Shown piece after piece: positions 36,744 through 47,100 of a stretch of 64,000 nt of DNA. Positions within the stretch are counted from its first letter, which is position 1, and each line of letters begins with the position of its first letter. Under the pieces are notes generated by a model. The model saw only the letters and a list, made by a program, of their open reading frames with translations, searched no databases and was not told the origin of the DNA. The stretch comes from Gaetbulibacter sp. 4G1 (lineage in GTDB: Bacteria; Bacteroidota; Bacteroidia; Flavobacteriales; Flavobacteriaceae). The stretch is taken from assembly GCF_002741945.1 (NCBI RefSeq), contig NZ_MDVN01000009.1, positions 62,001-126,000 on the forward strand, written 5' to 3'. The position numbers were made by a program, and so were the translations under genes.

Positions 36744-37508
36744 CTATATTCCTAAAGCTTGTCCACCACCAATTTGGATAGTTTCAGCAGTTAAGAAAGC
36801 CGAATCGTTACTTGCCAAGAAAGAAACAACAGAAGCTACATCTTCAGGTTGACCTAACCTTCCTAACATAATATTATTTGCCCATGAAGCAAAGACTTCT
36901 GGCTTCGTTGCTTTAATTTGAGCATGAAATGGTGTGTCAATTGTACCTGGTGATACTGCATTTACTCTAATTCCATATTCAGCTAAATCTTTTGCTAGTG
37001 CTCTAGTTATTGCATGTACTCCTGCTTTGGATGTTCCATAGATTCCTGCCCCAGGGCCTCCAGCTGTCCATCCTGCATTTGATGTATAGTTAATTATTGT
37101 AGCATTCTCTCCTTTTTTAAGAAAAGGGATAGCTGCTCTTGATGCAAAAAACACAGAATCAAGGTTTAGTGCCATTACAAATCTGTAAAAATCTGTTGTC
37201 ATTTCTTCAAATCGAGACCGACCTCCTAATCCTCCAGCATTATTTACTAGAACATCAATTCTTCCGTACTTTTCACCAATTTTCACAATATTTGCAGTTA
37301 CCTCTTCTTCTTTTGTAACATCAAATCCGTAATATTCAGCAGTTATTCCTTCTTTGGAAAGCTCTTCAACTCGTTTAGCTCCTGCTTCATCTTCGATACC
37401 ATTTAATATAACTGTGTACCCATCTTTACCCAATCTTTTTGCTACAGCAAAACCAATTCCACCGGTAGCTCCGGTAATTATTGCTATTTTTCCGTTTATA
37501 TTGCTCAT
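36744..37508 (-). CDS. SDR-family oxidoreductase, probable DEH reductase
   Basis: The 254-residue product is a classical short-chain dehydrogenase. It has the dinucleotide motif TGATGGIGFAVAKR (about 12-25), NNAGG, and the catalytic Tyr-x-x-x-Lys in GIYGTSKAG. In alginate loci an SDR of this type reduces 4-deoxy-L-erythro-5-hexoseulose uronate (DEH) to 2-keto-3-deoxygluconate. Position supports this: it sits between the kdgK/eda block and the MFS carrier, 42 bp after the latter. A second SDR at 50440-51210 is an alternative candidate, so the assignment is by context. The cofactor cannot be read safely. Confidence 0.82.
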   Translation of the reverse strand: MSNINGKIAIITGATGGIGFAVAKRLGKDGYTVILNGIEDEAGAKRVEELSKEGITAEYYGFDVTKEEEVTANIVKIGEKYGRIDVLVNNAGGLGGRSRFEEMTTDFYRFVMALNLDSVFFASRAAIPFLKKGENATIINYTSNAGWTAGGPGAGIYGTSKAGVHAITRALAKDLAEYGIRVNAVSPGTIDTPFHAQIKATKPEVFASWANNIMLGRLGQPEDVASVVSFLASNDSAFLTAETIQIGGGQALGI

Positions 37509-37550
37509 CTTTTAATATTGTATTTTATTATGTTATATAGTTTATATCTT

Positions 37551-38834
37551 TTAATTTTTTGTACTTACGACTAATCTTACTTTTTTGATTAAAAAGAGAA
37601 TGGATAGCACAGCTAGAACTACCGACAGAGTAATAGCTATAAATGCTGGTGTATATGATCCTCCTTTTGTTATACTACCAATAAACCAATTCATTATAAT
37701 AGGCGAAAATGCTGCTACTGTTCCAGCTAATCCAGCTAATGTACCAACCGATGGCCCTCTAAATAAATCACTTGATAAAGTTTGAATGTTACCTATGGCA
37801 AATTGAAATCCAAAAAGAGCTAATCCTGCTAGATATATGAATGTCATATAATTAGAATCATCTACCAATAATATAATAGAAACAAAGCCAATTATTATTA
37901 AAATGCTTCCTAACACTATACTTGCTTTCCTTCCAAAATCTACAGAAGTACGTTTTATTATTTCTTCTGTAAATAAGCCTCCTAATATTCCTCCTGCAGC
38001 AGCCATGAGGTAAGATATCCACATTGTTTTTCCTATTTCTTCTATGCTTAGTCCAAATTTCGAATTCAGATAGATTGGCATCCAACCTGCAAAGAACCAC
38101 CAAATAGGCTCTATGAAAAACCTACATAGTAAAACTCCCCAAGGTTGTTTATAACTCAATATTTTGCCAACACCCAAACTTTTAGCTCCTTCAACAGCAA
38201 CATCATTATTTTCTATTCGGTCATTAAGTATCAAGTTTTTTTCGCCCTCAGTAATCCAAGGATGGTTTTCAGGCTTTGATTTGTTTAAGATTAACCAAGG
38301 AATAATCCAAATTAATCCTAATCCACCTAATATTATGTAGGTAGACTTCCATCCAAATTGAGCATATAGAAAAACTATAACAACAGGAGCTATTACATTA
38401 CCTATAGATGCACCAGAGTTAAAAATACCTTGTGCCAACGCTCTTTGTTTTACGGGAAACCATTCTCCATTACTTTTAACGGCACCAGGCCATAGTCCTG
38501 CTTCTCCTAGCCCAAGTAGACCACGTACTATTGACAATGAAACTATCCCTCTTGCCACTGCATGAAAAGCGGCAGCTACTGACCATACTACGATAGATAT
38601 AACAAAACCAATTCTAGTACCAATTTTATCGTACAATCTTCCAGATAAAAATTTACTGGCAGCATACGTTATCATAAAAACATTAAGCATTAGTGCATAA
38701 TCAGAATTATCCATGCCAAGGTCTTCACCCATTTGAGGCCATAATAATGCAAAAGCCGTTCTATCGATATAATTTATAACGGTTGCTATAAAAATTAATA
38801 TAATTATCCACCAACGTAAGCCTTTGATTTTCAT
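37551..38834 (-). CDS. MFS transporter, hexuronate/sugar-acid (ACS) type
   Basis: This inner-membrane carrier probably imports unsaturated uronate monomers or DEH by proton symport. From Met at 38834 the product has 427 residues and about twelve membrane helices. It begins IKGLRWWIIILIFIATVINYIDR, a start typical of ACS-family hexuronate carriers. GRLYDKIGTRIG between helices 2 and 3 and GLLGLGEAGLWPGAVK are also characteristic. An ATG eight codons upstream (38858) would add MLTCKFRT and is less likely. Its 187-bp leader shares ordered motifs with the alginate susC leader. The SDR follows after 42 bp. Confidence 0.88.
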   Translation of the reverse strand: MKIKGLRWWIIILIFIATVINYIDRTAFALLWPQMGEDLGMDNSDYALMLNVFMITYAASKFLSGRLYDKIGTRIGFVISIVVWSVAAAFHAVARGIVSLSIVRGLLGLGEAGLWPGAVKSNGEWFPVKQRALAQGIFNSGASIGNVIAPVVIVFLYAQFGWKSTYIILGGLGLIWIIPWLILNKSKPENHPWITEGEKNLILNDRIENNDVAVEGAKSLGVGKILSYKQPWGVLLCRFFIEPIWWFFAGWMPIYLNSKFGLSIEEIGKTMWISYLMAAAGGILGGLFTEEIIKRTSVDFGRKASIVLGSILIIIGFVSIILLVDDSNYMTFIYLAGLALFGFQFAIGNIQTLSSDLFRGPSVGTLAGLAGTVAAFSPIIMNWFIGSITKGGSYTPAFIAITLSVVLAVLSILFLIKKVRLVVSTKN

Positions 38835-38898
38835 TGTTCTAAATTTACATGTTAGCATTCTACATAATTATTTAAATTATATAATAGAATGTAAAAAC

Positions 38899-39010
38899 TT
38901 GTTTAGCAATAAATAGCTAAACTTTAAATGTGAAGAAATATATTTTTAGATTTCTTCCCTCCTAATATTTTATATTGAAAAATAAAAAGCGTGCAACATT
39001 ATTTTTCAAT
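38899..39010 (-). ncRNA. Candidate leader RNA element of the MFS gene
   Basis: In minus-strand order there is a hairpin (39010-38999 with 38985-38974, 12 pairs) whose loop carries TGCACGC (38995-38989). Then comes TTAGGAGGGAAG (38965-38954), and then a perfect 7-bp hairpin GTTTAGC/GCTAAAC (38922-38916 with 38907-38901) followed by AA. The same three elements occur in the same order before the alginate susC. It lies between the gntR stop and the MFS start. Function and even transcription are inferred. Confidence 0.45.
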
Positions 39011-39021
39011 TAATTTTATTT

Positions 39022-39726
39022 TTATTTCAAACTGTAGCAGTACTGATATAATACGCTAAAATGATCTTTCATTTTTTCTTTTGCCAAATCAGGTTTTTGT
39101 GCCTTAATAGCTTCATAAATTTCGGTGTGCTCCTTTATACCTTTTACTGCTTGGTCTTTATCGCAAACATGGTATTTTTCAAAATCTATGATTATTTGTG
39201 GTGTTATTGTTAGCATGAACGTATTCATGGTGCTATTTCTACTTGCCTTTGCTATAGCTAAATGAAACAATAAATCTTCTTGTACGGCATCTTCACCTAA
39301 TAACGCTTTAGCTTCATAAGCATCTAACGCTTCTTTTATATTTATTAAATCGTCATCATTACGTCTTAACGCTGCTAATCTAACCGTTTTTAATTCTAGC
39401 AAAATTCTTGTTTCTACTAACGATTTAAAATCTGGTGATTCTAGTCTTAAAATATCTTCAATCATCCCGTTCATAGCAACAACTCCAATATTTGCTACAA
39501 ATGTTCCACTTTGCGGAATAGATTTTAATAACCCATAAAATTCTAATTTTTGAATAGCATCACGCACATTGCTTCTACTAACTTCAAATTTATCAGACAG
39601 CATACGTTCCGATGGTAGTTTGTCACCAGGCTCTAGATTTTTATAATTAATTAAATCTCTAATCTTAGCGATTATAGTATTTTGAATTTTTCGATTATCG
39701 CTTATTGTAAGTACCTCTAACTTCAT
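39022..39726 (-). CDS. GntR-family (FadR subfamily) regulator, likely repressor of the alginate genes
   Basis: The 234-residue product has a winged helix (LEPGDKLPSERMLSDKFEVSRSNVRDAIQKLEFYGLLKSIPQSGTFVA, about residues 36-84) and an all-helical FCD effector domain (LVETRILLELKTVRLAALRR, EDLLFHLAIAKASRN, with metal-site histidines). FadR-type proteins bind TGGT-N-ACCA palindromes. Such palindromes occur upstream of this gene and of the alginate susC, PL17 and lamin-tail/RraA genes, so it probably controls them and itself. A GntR repressor, AusR, controls alginate use in Zobellia galactanivorans; orthology is likely but not tested here. Confidence 0.92.
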   Translation of the reverse strand: MKLEVLTISDNRKIQNTIIAKIRDLINYKNLEPGDKLPSERMLSDKFEVSRSNVRDAIQKLEFYGLLKSIPQSGTFVANIGVVAMNGMIEDILRLESPDFKSLVETRILLELKTVRLAALRRNDDDLINIKEALDAYEAKALLGEDAVQEDLLFHLAIAKASRNSTMNTFMLTITPQIIIDFEKYHVCDKDQAVKGIKEHTEIYEAIKAQKPDLAKEKMKDHFSVLYQYCYSLK

Positions 39727-39757
39727 ATATTCTATTTATTTATTAACCATTTTTAAC

Positions 39758-39767
39758 TGGTTAACCA
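39758..39767. promoter_or_regulatory. GntR-type operator upstream of gntR
   Basis: TGGTTAACCA is a perfect palindrome 31 bp before the gntR start codon. On the minus strand it directly follows a T-rich TTTTTG that resembles a -7 box. This is the same arrangement as at the other three sites and suggests autoregulation. Confidence 0.7.
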
Positions 39768-39846
39768 AAAATTATTGTTCAATTTAAAAAAACTTATGAT
39801 TCTAAACTATTCTAGTTATGATTTTAAACTGATTTTTATCAAATTA

Positions 39847-40764
39847 TTAATGTGTTACTTCAAGTTTGTAATATTTAACTCTAGCAAATGCGTTTTCTTG
39901 AGTTGTAACTAAATAATTTCCTGCTTTAAAATAATTTTCAAAAACATTCCACTTCTGAATATGAACACTATCATAAACTACAGATTCATTATTATTTAAA
40001 ATCACTTCCATTTTCCCACTTTCTACTTTTACTTCTAATGAAAACTTATCAAATCCTACTTCTTCAGAAAACGTATGTCCATCATCATCTTTCCATGAGT
40101 TTGTGTATAGTATGTCTGTATCTGATGCATTTAAGTCTTTCAATTCTTTTGTTTTAACTCTTACTTTTCCATCAGTCCAATAAATTTTTAGCATAGGTGG
40201 CGCATTATTATCATCTTCTCCTATTAAATCACGCTGAGCATTTGTTAATCTACCATGAATTTGCATAATAATTGCTCTGTGGTAATCTCCTTGAGAGTCT
40301 TTAGATATTTCATCCATCGATAAAGTACCTTTCATATTTCCACCTTGAGTAAAAGTCCAATTTGTATTATTACTCCCTGCTACCATTTGTTCTCTCAATT
40401 CAGTTCTTGAATACGATGAGTTAGCTGTTGAAGCTCCTGGGTATGTATAAAAAACTAATGCTCCATTTATAGAATCGTTATAAAAAAATGGTTTTAATGT
40501 TTCGTTTGTAGCATAATCTAAAATCTCTGGTGGTTTAACCTCTGTCGGGTTACCTATCGGTAATGTTACCTTCCAATTATTGAGGTCAATACTAGGCAAA
40601 TTGTAAGTTGGGGTTATTGGCTCTTCTTCTTTTTCTTCCTCAAAAACGCCAACTGGCCTATCTTCAATTTCAGTGTTTTTGTTACAACTAATACAAAGTA
40701 CACTAAATACTGCTATAAAAAGCAACTTCTCTAATATGCCAAATATGTTCTTTGTTTTTATCAT
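39847..40764 (-). CDS. PL7 alginate lyase lipoprotein (first of tandem pair)
   Basis: This enzyme cleaves alginate by beta-elimination. The 305-residue product has a lipobox (CISC, Cys27), an acidic linker (EEEKEEEP, about 42-49) and a PL7 jelly-roll from about residue 55. The three active-site blocks of PL7 are present: SRTELREQM (119-127), QIHG (168-171) and YFKAGNY (278-284). They provide the catalytic Arg, Gln, His and Tyr. It is the distal gene of the susC-susD-PKD-PL7-PL7 run, 7 bp after its paralogue. It is probably anchored on the cell surface. Confidence 0.93.
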   Translation of the reverse strand: MIKTKNIFGILEKLLFIAVFSVLCISCNKNTEIEDRPVGVFEEEKEEEPITPTYNLPSIDLNNWKVTLPIGNPTEVKPPEILDYATNETLKPFFYNDSINGALVFYTYPGASTANSSYSRTELREQMVAGSNNTNWTFTQGGNMKGTLSMDEISKDSQGDYHRAIIMQIHGRLTNAQRDLIGEDDNNAPPMLKIYWTDGKVRVKTKELKDLNASDTDILYTNSWKDDDGHTFSEEVGFDKFSLEVKVESGKMEVILNNNESVVYDSVHIQKWNVFENYFKAGNYLVTTQENAFARVKYYKLEVTH

Positions 40765-40771
40765 TTTTTGT

Positions 40772-41689
40772 TTAATGACTTACTTCTAATTCGTAATATC
40801 TCACTTTAGAAAACGCTCCTTCATCTCTGGATTGAAAATAGTTTCCTGCTTTAAAATAGTTTTCAAAAATGCCCCATCTACGCATATGAATATTTTCGTA
40901 AACCTTATATTCACTTTTATTTAAAATAATAACCATTTTACCTTCTGACACTTTAACTTCTAAGGTGAATTTTTTAAATCCTACTTCTTGCTCAAAATTG
41001 AAACCTTCATCATTACCCCAAGCATCTTCATGTAAAATTTCTTCATCTGAAGCATTTAAATCTTTAAGTTCTTTTGTTTTTATTCTAACTTTTCCTTTAT
41101 CCCAATATATTTTTAATATTGGTGGTGCATTATTATCTTTTGCTCCAATTAAATCACGCTGTTCATTTGTTAAACACCCATGTATTTGCATAATAATCGT
41201 TCTGTGGTATTTCCCCTCTGAATCTTTAGTGGTTTGATCCATAGCCAATTTACCTTTCATGTAAGCACCATCAGCAAATGTCCAGTTTACATTATTGTTT
41301 CCAGGTTCCATTTGTTCTCTAAGCTCAGAACGAGTATACTTGGTGTTTGCTGTTTTAGATTCTGTTGGCATTGCATGAAAAACGATAGCACCTTTTGTTG
41401 AATCTATATACATATATGGTTTTGCTTTTTCATTTTTTGCAAAATCAAGAATTTCTGGTGGTTCAATCTCATAAGGTTTTCCTTTTTCGTTAGTTACTGG
41501 CAAAGTAACTTTCCAATGGCTTAAATCTATATCAGGTAATCTTACTTTTCCTTTTCTTTTTTTCTTCTTCTTTTTTTCAATTTTAGATTCCGATTCTGTA
41601 ACGCTGCTTTTCTTTGTTTGGCAAGCAGCGTTAACAGATAGAAATATTGTTATTATAAATACTAATAGTTCTTTTCGGAAAATTTTCAT
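40772..41689 (-). CDS. PL7 alginate lyase lipoprotein (second of tandem pair)
   Basis: This paralogue of the next gene also has 305 residues, with lipobox NAAC (Cys23). The catalytic domain keeps all three PL7 blocks: TRSELREQM, QIHG and YFKAGNYFQ. In contrast to its neighbour, the linker between lipid anchor and catalytic domain is strongly basic (KKKKKKRKGK, about residues 38-50). The catalytic halves are clearly similar (NAPPILKIYWDKGKVRIKTK versus NAPPMLKIYWTDGKVRVKTK), which indicates tandem duplication. Substrate preference (M or G blocks) cannot be read from the sequence. Confidence 0.93.
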   Translation of the reverse strand: MKIFRKELLVFIITIFLSVNAACQTKKSSVTESESKIEKKKKKKRKGKVRLPDIDLSHWKVTLPVTNEKGKPYEIEPPEILDFAKNEKAKPYMYIDSTKGAIVFHAMPTESKTANTKYTRSELREQMEPGNNNVNWTFADGAYMKGKLAMDQTTKDSEGKYHRTIIMQIHGCLTNEQRDLIGAKDNNAPPILKIYWDKGKVRIKTKELKDLNASDEEILHEDAWGNDEGFNFEQEVGFKKFTLEVKVSEGKMVIILNKSEYKVYENIHMRRWGIFENYFKAGNYFQSRDEGAFSKVRYYELEVSH

Positions 41690-41700
41690 ACTTAATATAT

Positions 41701-42714
41701 TTATTCAACTGGTTCAACAACAATAGAGTCAACTCTTATTTCTTCTTCTCCACTGTTCCATAAAAAACCTTTGTCATCACTTGGCGTACCATCACCATTA
41801 ACCCCCCTCATCAATAGAGCAACGCTAGAATTATTCCCTGTATTGAATGAATAGCTATATGTGTTATACCCATCATTACCTGGATTATCTACTAAACTAA
41901 CCAAAAGGTTATTATCTGTATCTTCCATCTGAGCTACAGAAGTATATCCAAAATCGTCTTGTGGGTATTCTGCAGCAGTGGCAAAATATGCTGGGGTGTA
42001 ACCAGATTCGTAACCAGAACCAGATAAAACTCTTATTTCCAATTTACTAGGAAAAGTACCCGTTTCTATACTTTTAAAGGATGCAACTACCGTTATGGTA
42101 TAATCTGTATTAGGTGTAATTTCAACCTCTTGATAGGTTAAATCTTGCTCATCATTATCAAATTTAAGAACATTATCAGATCCGCCATTACCAGAAGAAG
42201 ACTCTCCTTGTGCTCCTAAACTTTTATTAATCCAACCAGAACAAGTACAATCTGAACCTGAAGATTTAGCTTGTTTATCAAAATCAGCATTAACAATAAC
42301 CGGGGTTATCGCAGCTGGTGCAGGTGGCTCAACTACTTCTACAGTTAATGAAAATGTGCTTGTTACTCCTAATTTGTCTGAAGCTGTTAAAGTAACTGTA
42401 TAAGTTCCTTCGCCTGAATAAGTATTAGCTCCATCTACTCCTATTGATGTGTTTCCATCTCCATAATCCCATGCATAATCTGTAGCGCTACTTGATGTAT
42501 TACCAAATGTCCAGGTTAAATAATCAGCAGTTACTGATGCTGAAAAACTAGCAGTTGGAGGTGTTGCATCTGCCTTTGAACTTGCTTCTGGCAAATCGTA
42601 AGACAACGATTCTATTGTTGGATCGCAAGATAAAATAGTAACAACGACCACCATTGCAAATACGCTCATAATCGCTGTATAAACTCGTTTTTTTATTTGA
42701 TTTATATTTTTCAT
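41701..42714 (-). CDS. PKD-domain surface lipoprotein, probable alginate-binding protein
   Basis: The 337-residue product has a signal peptide with lipobox LSC (Cys about residue 30). A PKD domain follows (about 52-130) with the typical ATDYAWDYGDGNTS and GEGTYTVTLTASDKLG. The C-terminal 200 residues (from VIVNADFDKQAKSSG) look like a beta-sandwich carbohydrate-binding module. No catalytic motif is visible. It lies 27 bp after susD, the position where surface glycan-binding proteins are usually encoded. The binding role is inferred from this position. Confidence 0.78.
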   Translation of the reverse strand: MKNINQIKKRVYTAIMSVFAMVVVVTILSCDPTIESLSYDLPEASSKADATPPTASFSASVTADYLTWTFGNTSSSATDYAWDYGDGNTSIGVDGANTYSGEGTYTVTLTASDKLGVTSTFSLTVEVVEPPAPAAITPVIVNADFDKQAKSSGSDCTCSGWINKSLGAQGESSSGNGGSDNVLKFDNDEQDLTYQEVEITPNTDYTITVVASFKSIETGTFPSKLEIRVLSGSGYESGYTPAYFATAAEYPQDDFGYTSVAQMEDTDNNLLVSLVDNPGNDGYNTYSYSFNTGNNSSVALLMRGVNGDGTPSDDKGFLWNSGEEEIRVDSIVVEPVE

Positions 42715-42741
42715 GTTTACTTTTTTAAAAGTTATAATCTA

Positions 42742-44169
42742 TTAATAACCAGGATTCTGGTTCATTATTCCTTTACTTAAGTTTATTTCTCTTTGAGGAA
42801 TTGGTAATAACAAGTCTGACGTCGAGTAACCTAACCCATTAGCTGCGGAAAATGCGGAAAACACTGATTCTGCTTCACCAAAACGTACAAGATCAAAAAA
42901 CCTGTGATTTTCAAATGCTAACTCTACACGTCTTTCTAATAATAATTCTGCTTTTGTAATCGTACCATCGTCATCATCAGCTAAACCTGCTCGATTTCTT
43001 ACCATATTAAATGACGTCAAAGCATTTGAACTTGAAGTATCTGCACCTCCTGCCATAATAGCTTCAACATGCATTAATAATACATCTGCATAACGCAATA
43101 CAATCCAATCATTTCCAGCTAAAGTAGCGTCAGAAACAAATGTTTTACCATCTGCACCACCAGACTCACCATTTGGAAGATATTTTACTACTTGATTTTG
43201 TGAAGGCTGAAAAGGATCTATTCTATAAGAATATTGTGTTCTATCTCCTCCAAAATCATTTAAAGCAGTTACAGCATCAGTAGTTACATAATTAACACCA
43301 CTAGTTCTTCCAACTGCATTCATCCATTCTGCAGAAAAGTTTTGACTATCTGCACTTAAAGCTGATTCATAGCCAATTGCAAAAATAATCTCGCTATTTC
43401 TTTCATTATAAAAGATATCATTAAAATTAGGTTGTAGAACAAAACCACTACCCACTATATCTTCACAAAGTCCTTGAGCTAGAGAGTACTCTCCAATTGT
43501 TAAATACACCTTAGCCAACATTGCCTGAGCGGCAGCTTTTGAAGCTCTGGTTTTGTATGTATTATCTAGCCCCGCAACAGCGGTTATTAAATCACTAACA
43601 ATTAAACTGTAAACTGTAGAAGTAGCAACTCTTGTATATTGAGTCTCGGTGTCTAATGGAGGAATAACTTTATCTATTAATGGAATATCTCCAAATAGTC
43701 TCACCAAATTAAAATAAGCATACGCTCTATTAAATTTAGCTTCAGCTTCAAAAGCTGCAGCAGTATTTGCATCTGCTATAACTCCTAAGCTTTCTAGAAC
43801 AGTATTGGCTCTAAAAATAACGCTATAAAAACTGGCATAATAGTTTGCAACTATACCATTAGTAGCTTCCACATTATAAAATTCAAATTGTGCAGCTTCT
43901 CCTTCTTGACTTTTAGTTCTGGTATTATCACTACGCATTTCAGTTAAATAAAACTCGTACTGAACGCCATGATTATTATTTAAATTGTTATCATTTACTC
44001 CTTGTAAAGCATCATAAATACTGATTATTCCTGTTTCAACTTCGGCTTCAGTAGTATAGTAAGATCCTGATGTAATTCCAGAACTAGGTATAGGCTCTAA
44101 AAAGTCACTATCACAAGAAGTAAAAATACCTCCTATCATTAGTAAAACTATATATTTTATTTGTTTCAT
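42742..44169 (-). CDS. SusD/RagB-type glycan-binding lipoprotein, alginate locus
   Basis: This is the lid and binding partner of the alginate SusC. From Met at 44169 it has 475 residues with signal MKQIKYIVLLMIGGIFTSC (lipobox FTSC). An in-frame ATG at 44196 would add MHLINNINI in front of the signal and is less likely. The SusD fold shows as EAKFNRAYAYFNLVRLFGDIPL, VLRYADVLLMHVEAI and ELAFENHRFFDLVRFG, and the protein ends with MNQNPGY. It follows susC closely and precedes the PKD lipoprotein, in the standard order of an alginate utilisation operon. Confidence 0.93.
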   Translation of the reverse strand: MKQIKYIVLLMIGGIFTSCDSDFLEPIPSSGITSGSYYTTEAEVETGIISIYDALQGVNDNNLNNNHGVQYEFYLTEMRSDNTRTKSQEGEAAQFEFYNVEATNGIVANYYASFYSVIFRANTVLESLGVIADANTAAAFEAEAKFNRAYAYFNLVRLFGDIPLIDKVIPPLDTETQYTRVATSTVYSLIVSDLITAVAGLDNTYKTRASKAAAQAMLAKVYLTIGEYSLAQGLCEDIVGSGFVLQPNFNDIFYNERNSEIIFAIGYESALSADSQNFSAEWMNAVGRTSGVNYVTTDAVTALNDFGGDRTQYSYRIDPFQPSQNQVVKYLPNGESGGADGKTFVSDATLAGNDWIVLRYADVLLMHVEAIMAGGADTSSSNALTSFNMVRNRAGLADDDDGTITKAELLLERRVELAFENHRFFDLVRFGEAESVFSAFSAANGLGYSTSDLLLPIPQREINLSKGIMNQNPGY

Positions 44170-44199
44170 AATATTTATATTATTTATTAAATGCATCTC

Positions 44200-47100
44200 T
44201 TAAAAGTCTAGGTTTAAACCAAAAGATATGGTTCTAAAAATTGGCGACCCTGCTCTTTGATACCCGTAAGTAGTGGGTGATTGTCTATCAATTGATTCTG
44301 GATTAAACCCTGTATAATTATCTGCTGTTTTATACATTAAGTTCTGTCCTGCTGCATATATTCTTAAACCTGAAATATTATACTTTGACAAGAAATCTTT
44401 TGAAAAATTATATCCAATGTTCACATTACGTAATGCAATGTATGATGCATCCTGAATAATATCGTCAGTAAATATTTTTTGCTTTATAAACTGTTGATCT
44501 GGAGTGCTAGAAATAAAATCTTGTGAGCTATTAAATTGGTTAAAGATATATTGATCTCCCATATTTCTAATTTCTGCACCATGGCTTCCTTGAAACATAA
44601 AACTAAAATCAAAGTTTTTAAATTTAAACTCGTTAGAAAAACTCCATACTAGCTCTGGATACGGATCGCCTAAAGCGGCTTTATCATCATCATCAATAAT
44701 ACCATCACCATTTAAATCTTTTACATAAACATCTTGTGCTTCTCCTCCAATTGGGTGATAAGGATTCGATAAATATTCCAATGGTATATCTCTATCAACA
44801 ACCCATCCGTAGTATGTAGAAATAGGCTGACCTTCTAAATTAATCCACTCTGCTGCTCTTTTCGGATCAACATTTTGTATTTGCCCATTTGAATCAGCAA
44901 AGTCTACAAGTGTATTTTTATTGGTTGTAGCTATTATTGTTGAGTTCCAACTAAAGTTTTCTGTAGCAACATTCTTTGTTCTTAATTCAAACTCAAAACC
45001 TTCATTCTTAACTTCTCCTAAATTTACTAAGGCACTAGAGAATCCTGTTGTTACTGATACAGGATTGTTTAATAATAGTTGATCACTCGTTCTTTGATAC
45101 CAATCAATTGACCCAGAAATTCTGTTGTTAAAAAGCCCAAAATCAATACCAGGGTTAATTTCTACTAATCGCTCCCATTTTAATTCTGGGTTAGCAATAT
45201 TTAATGGCGAAAAACCTGGTTGAACACTTCCACCTATACTAGATGTAGTTGCATTTAACAAAGCTAAAGATGGGTAATAATCTACTAAAATATTCCCTGT
45301 ACTTAAAGCACTCGTACTACTACTTACATCAGGATCAACACTTCCTGTATTTAATCGGTCGTTACCTGTAACACCGTAACTTGCTCTAAATTTTAAATTG
45401 CTTATTACATCACTATCTTGAAGAAACTCTTCGTTAGATATATTCCATCCAATAGAAGCTGCTGGAAAATTACCGTATTTAAAGTCTGAACCAAAAATAG
45501 AACTTCCATCTCGTCTAAAACTTAAAGAAACTAAATACTTATTATCATATGCGTAATTAACTCTAGATACATATGATATTCCATTTTTTTCCCACTCAAA
45601 AGCATCAGCTGCAGATATTAGTGATGCATTAGTAATTTGTTTCACAGCATCACTTGTGTATCCCGTTCCTGAAATACTTGAGAAAAAACTATCTCTGGTT
45701 TCAAAAACGACTCCTACTGTTGCTCCAATATCATGATTTCCAATTGTTGTATTATAATTGAAGAAATTATCCGAAATTAAGTATATTTCTCTTTGAGATA
45801 TTTCACTCATTTGCGCCGCAGAGGCTCCATTTCTATTAGATTGAACCCCTTGCCATCTTGATCTTTTTGTATCTTGATAAGAACCTGATAATGTTGTTCT
45901 AAAACTTAGTCCTTCAATAATTTCATACTGTCCATAAAGGCTACCAAACATTTTAAACTTTTTATCAAAGCGCTCTCGTTCAAGTACTTTAGCTGCAGGA
46001 TTTGTATTAGAAGTATTACTTATGTCTGTACCGCCTGAGGCAACAGAAGTACCTGCATCTAAATCATAATCATCAAAATGACGTTGTGTTGCATAATCTC
46101 CAATTTGTACATTAGGATATTTAAACCTATTTACATATTGAATTGTATTTGCATCATGATACACTGGTAACCAATTAGTTTGTCTTAATATATCGTGCGT
46201 AGATCCATCAAAACGTCTTCTATTTGTGTATGATGGACTAAAGCTAGCTCCTACTTTAAATTTGTCACTTAATTTGGTGTCAACTTTAAGTCGCATCCCA
46301 TATTTCTTAAAATTATCTGTTAACAAAACTCCTTCGTCATCAGAATAATTAATACTTGTGGTAAATTTTGTTTTATCATTTCCTCCTCTTAACGAAAGTG
46401 AATGACTTGTAATAGTGCCTCCATCAAATATTACATCTTGCCAAGAACGATCTATCCCTATAAGTTGCTTGTATCTAGTTCTATCAGAAATCACACCATT
46501 TGCAGCAAGTTCTGCTGCTGCAGTCTCTGCAATAGAGAAGGTATAAGCATCGCTATGTCTAGCTTCTTTAAAACCAGTAAAAGTACTATAGTTAATTCGA
46601 GCTTTCCCTTCAACTCCTTCTTTCATACTTATCATAATGATTCCATTAGATCCTTTTGATCCATATATAGAAGATGATGCTGCATCTTTTAAAATTTCAA
46701 AAGATTTAACATCATTCATGTTTAATGATCCTAAAAAATCGGAATCTACAATAACCCCATCTACAACGATTAGTGGCGTTGAGTCGCCTGCCATAGAACC
46801 TACACCTCTAATAGTAATTGTTGGTGCTGCACCTGCTTCTCCATCGGTTGCTTGTATATTAACACCCGATACTTGACCAACTAAGGCATCATCTACCCTA
46901 GAAACGGCAATCTGATCTAAATCATCATTAACGACTTTAGAAATTGAACCTGTTAAATGTGATTTCTTTTGTGTTCCGTAACCAATAACAACAACTTCAT
47001 CTAGTTTAGCTAAATCTTCAGCTAATGAAATGTTTATTGCTGTTTGAGTGTCTACAATTATTGTTTGAGATATAAACCCTACATATGAGAATTGCAATAC

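Noticed and set aside
38835-38858. Eight-codon N-terminal extension of the MFS carrier
   Set aside because: The ATG at 38834 leads directly into the conserved first membrane helix; the extension adds a short non-conserved segment.
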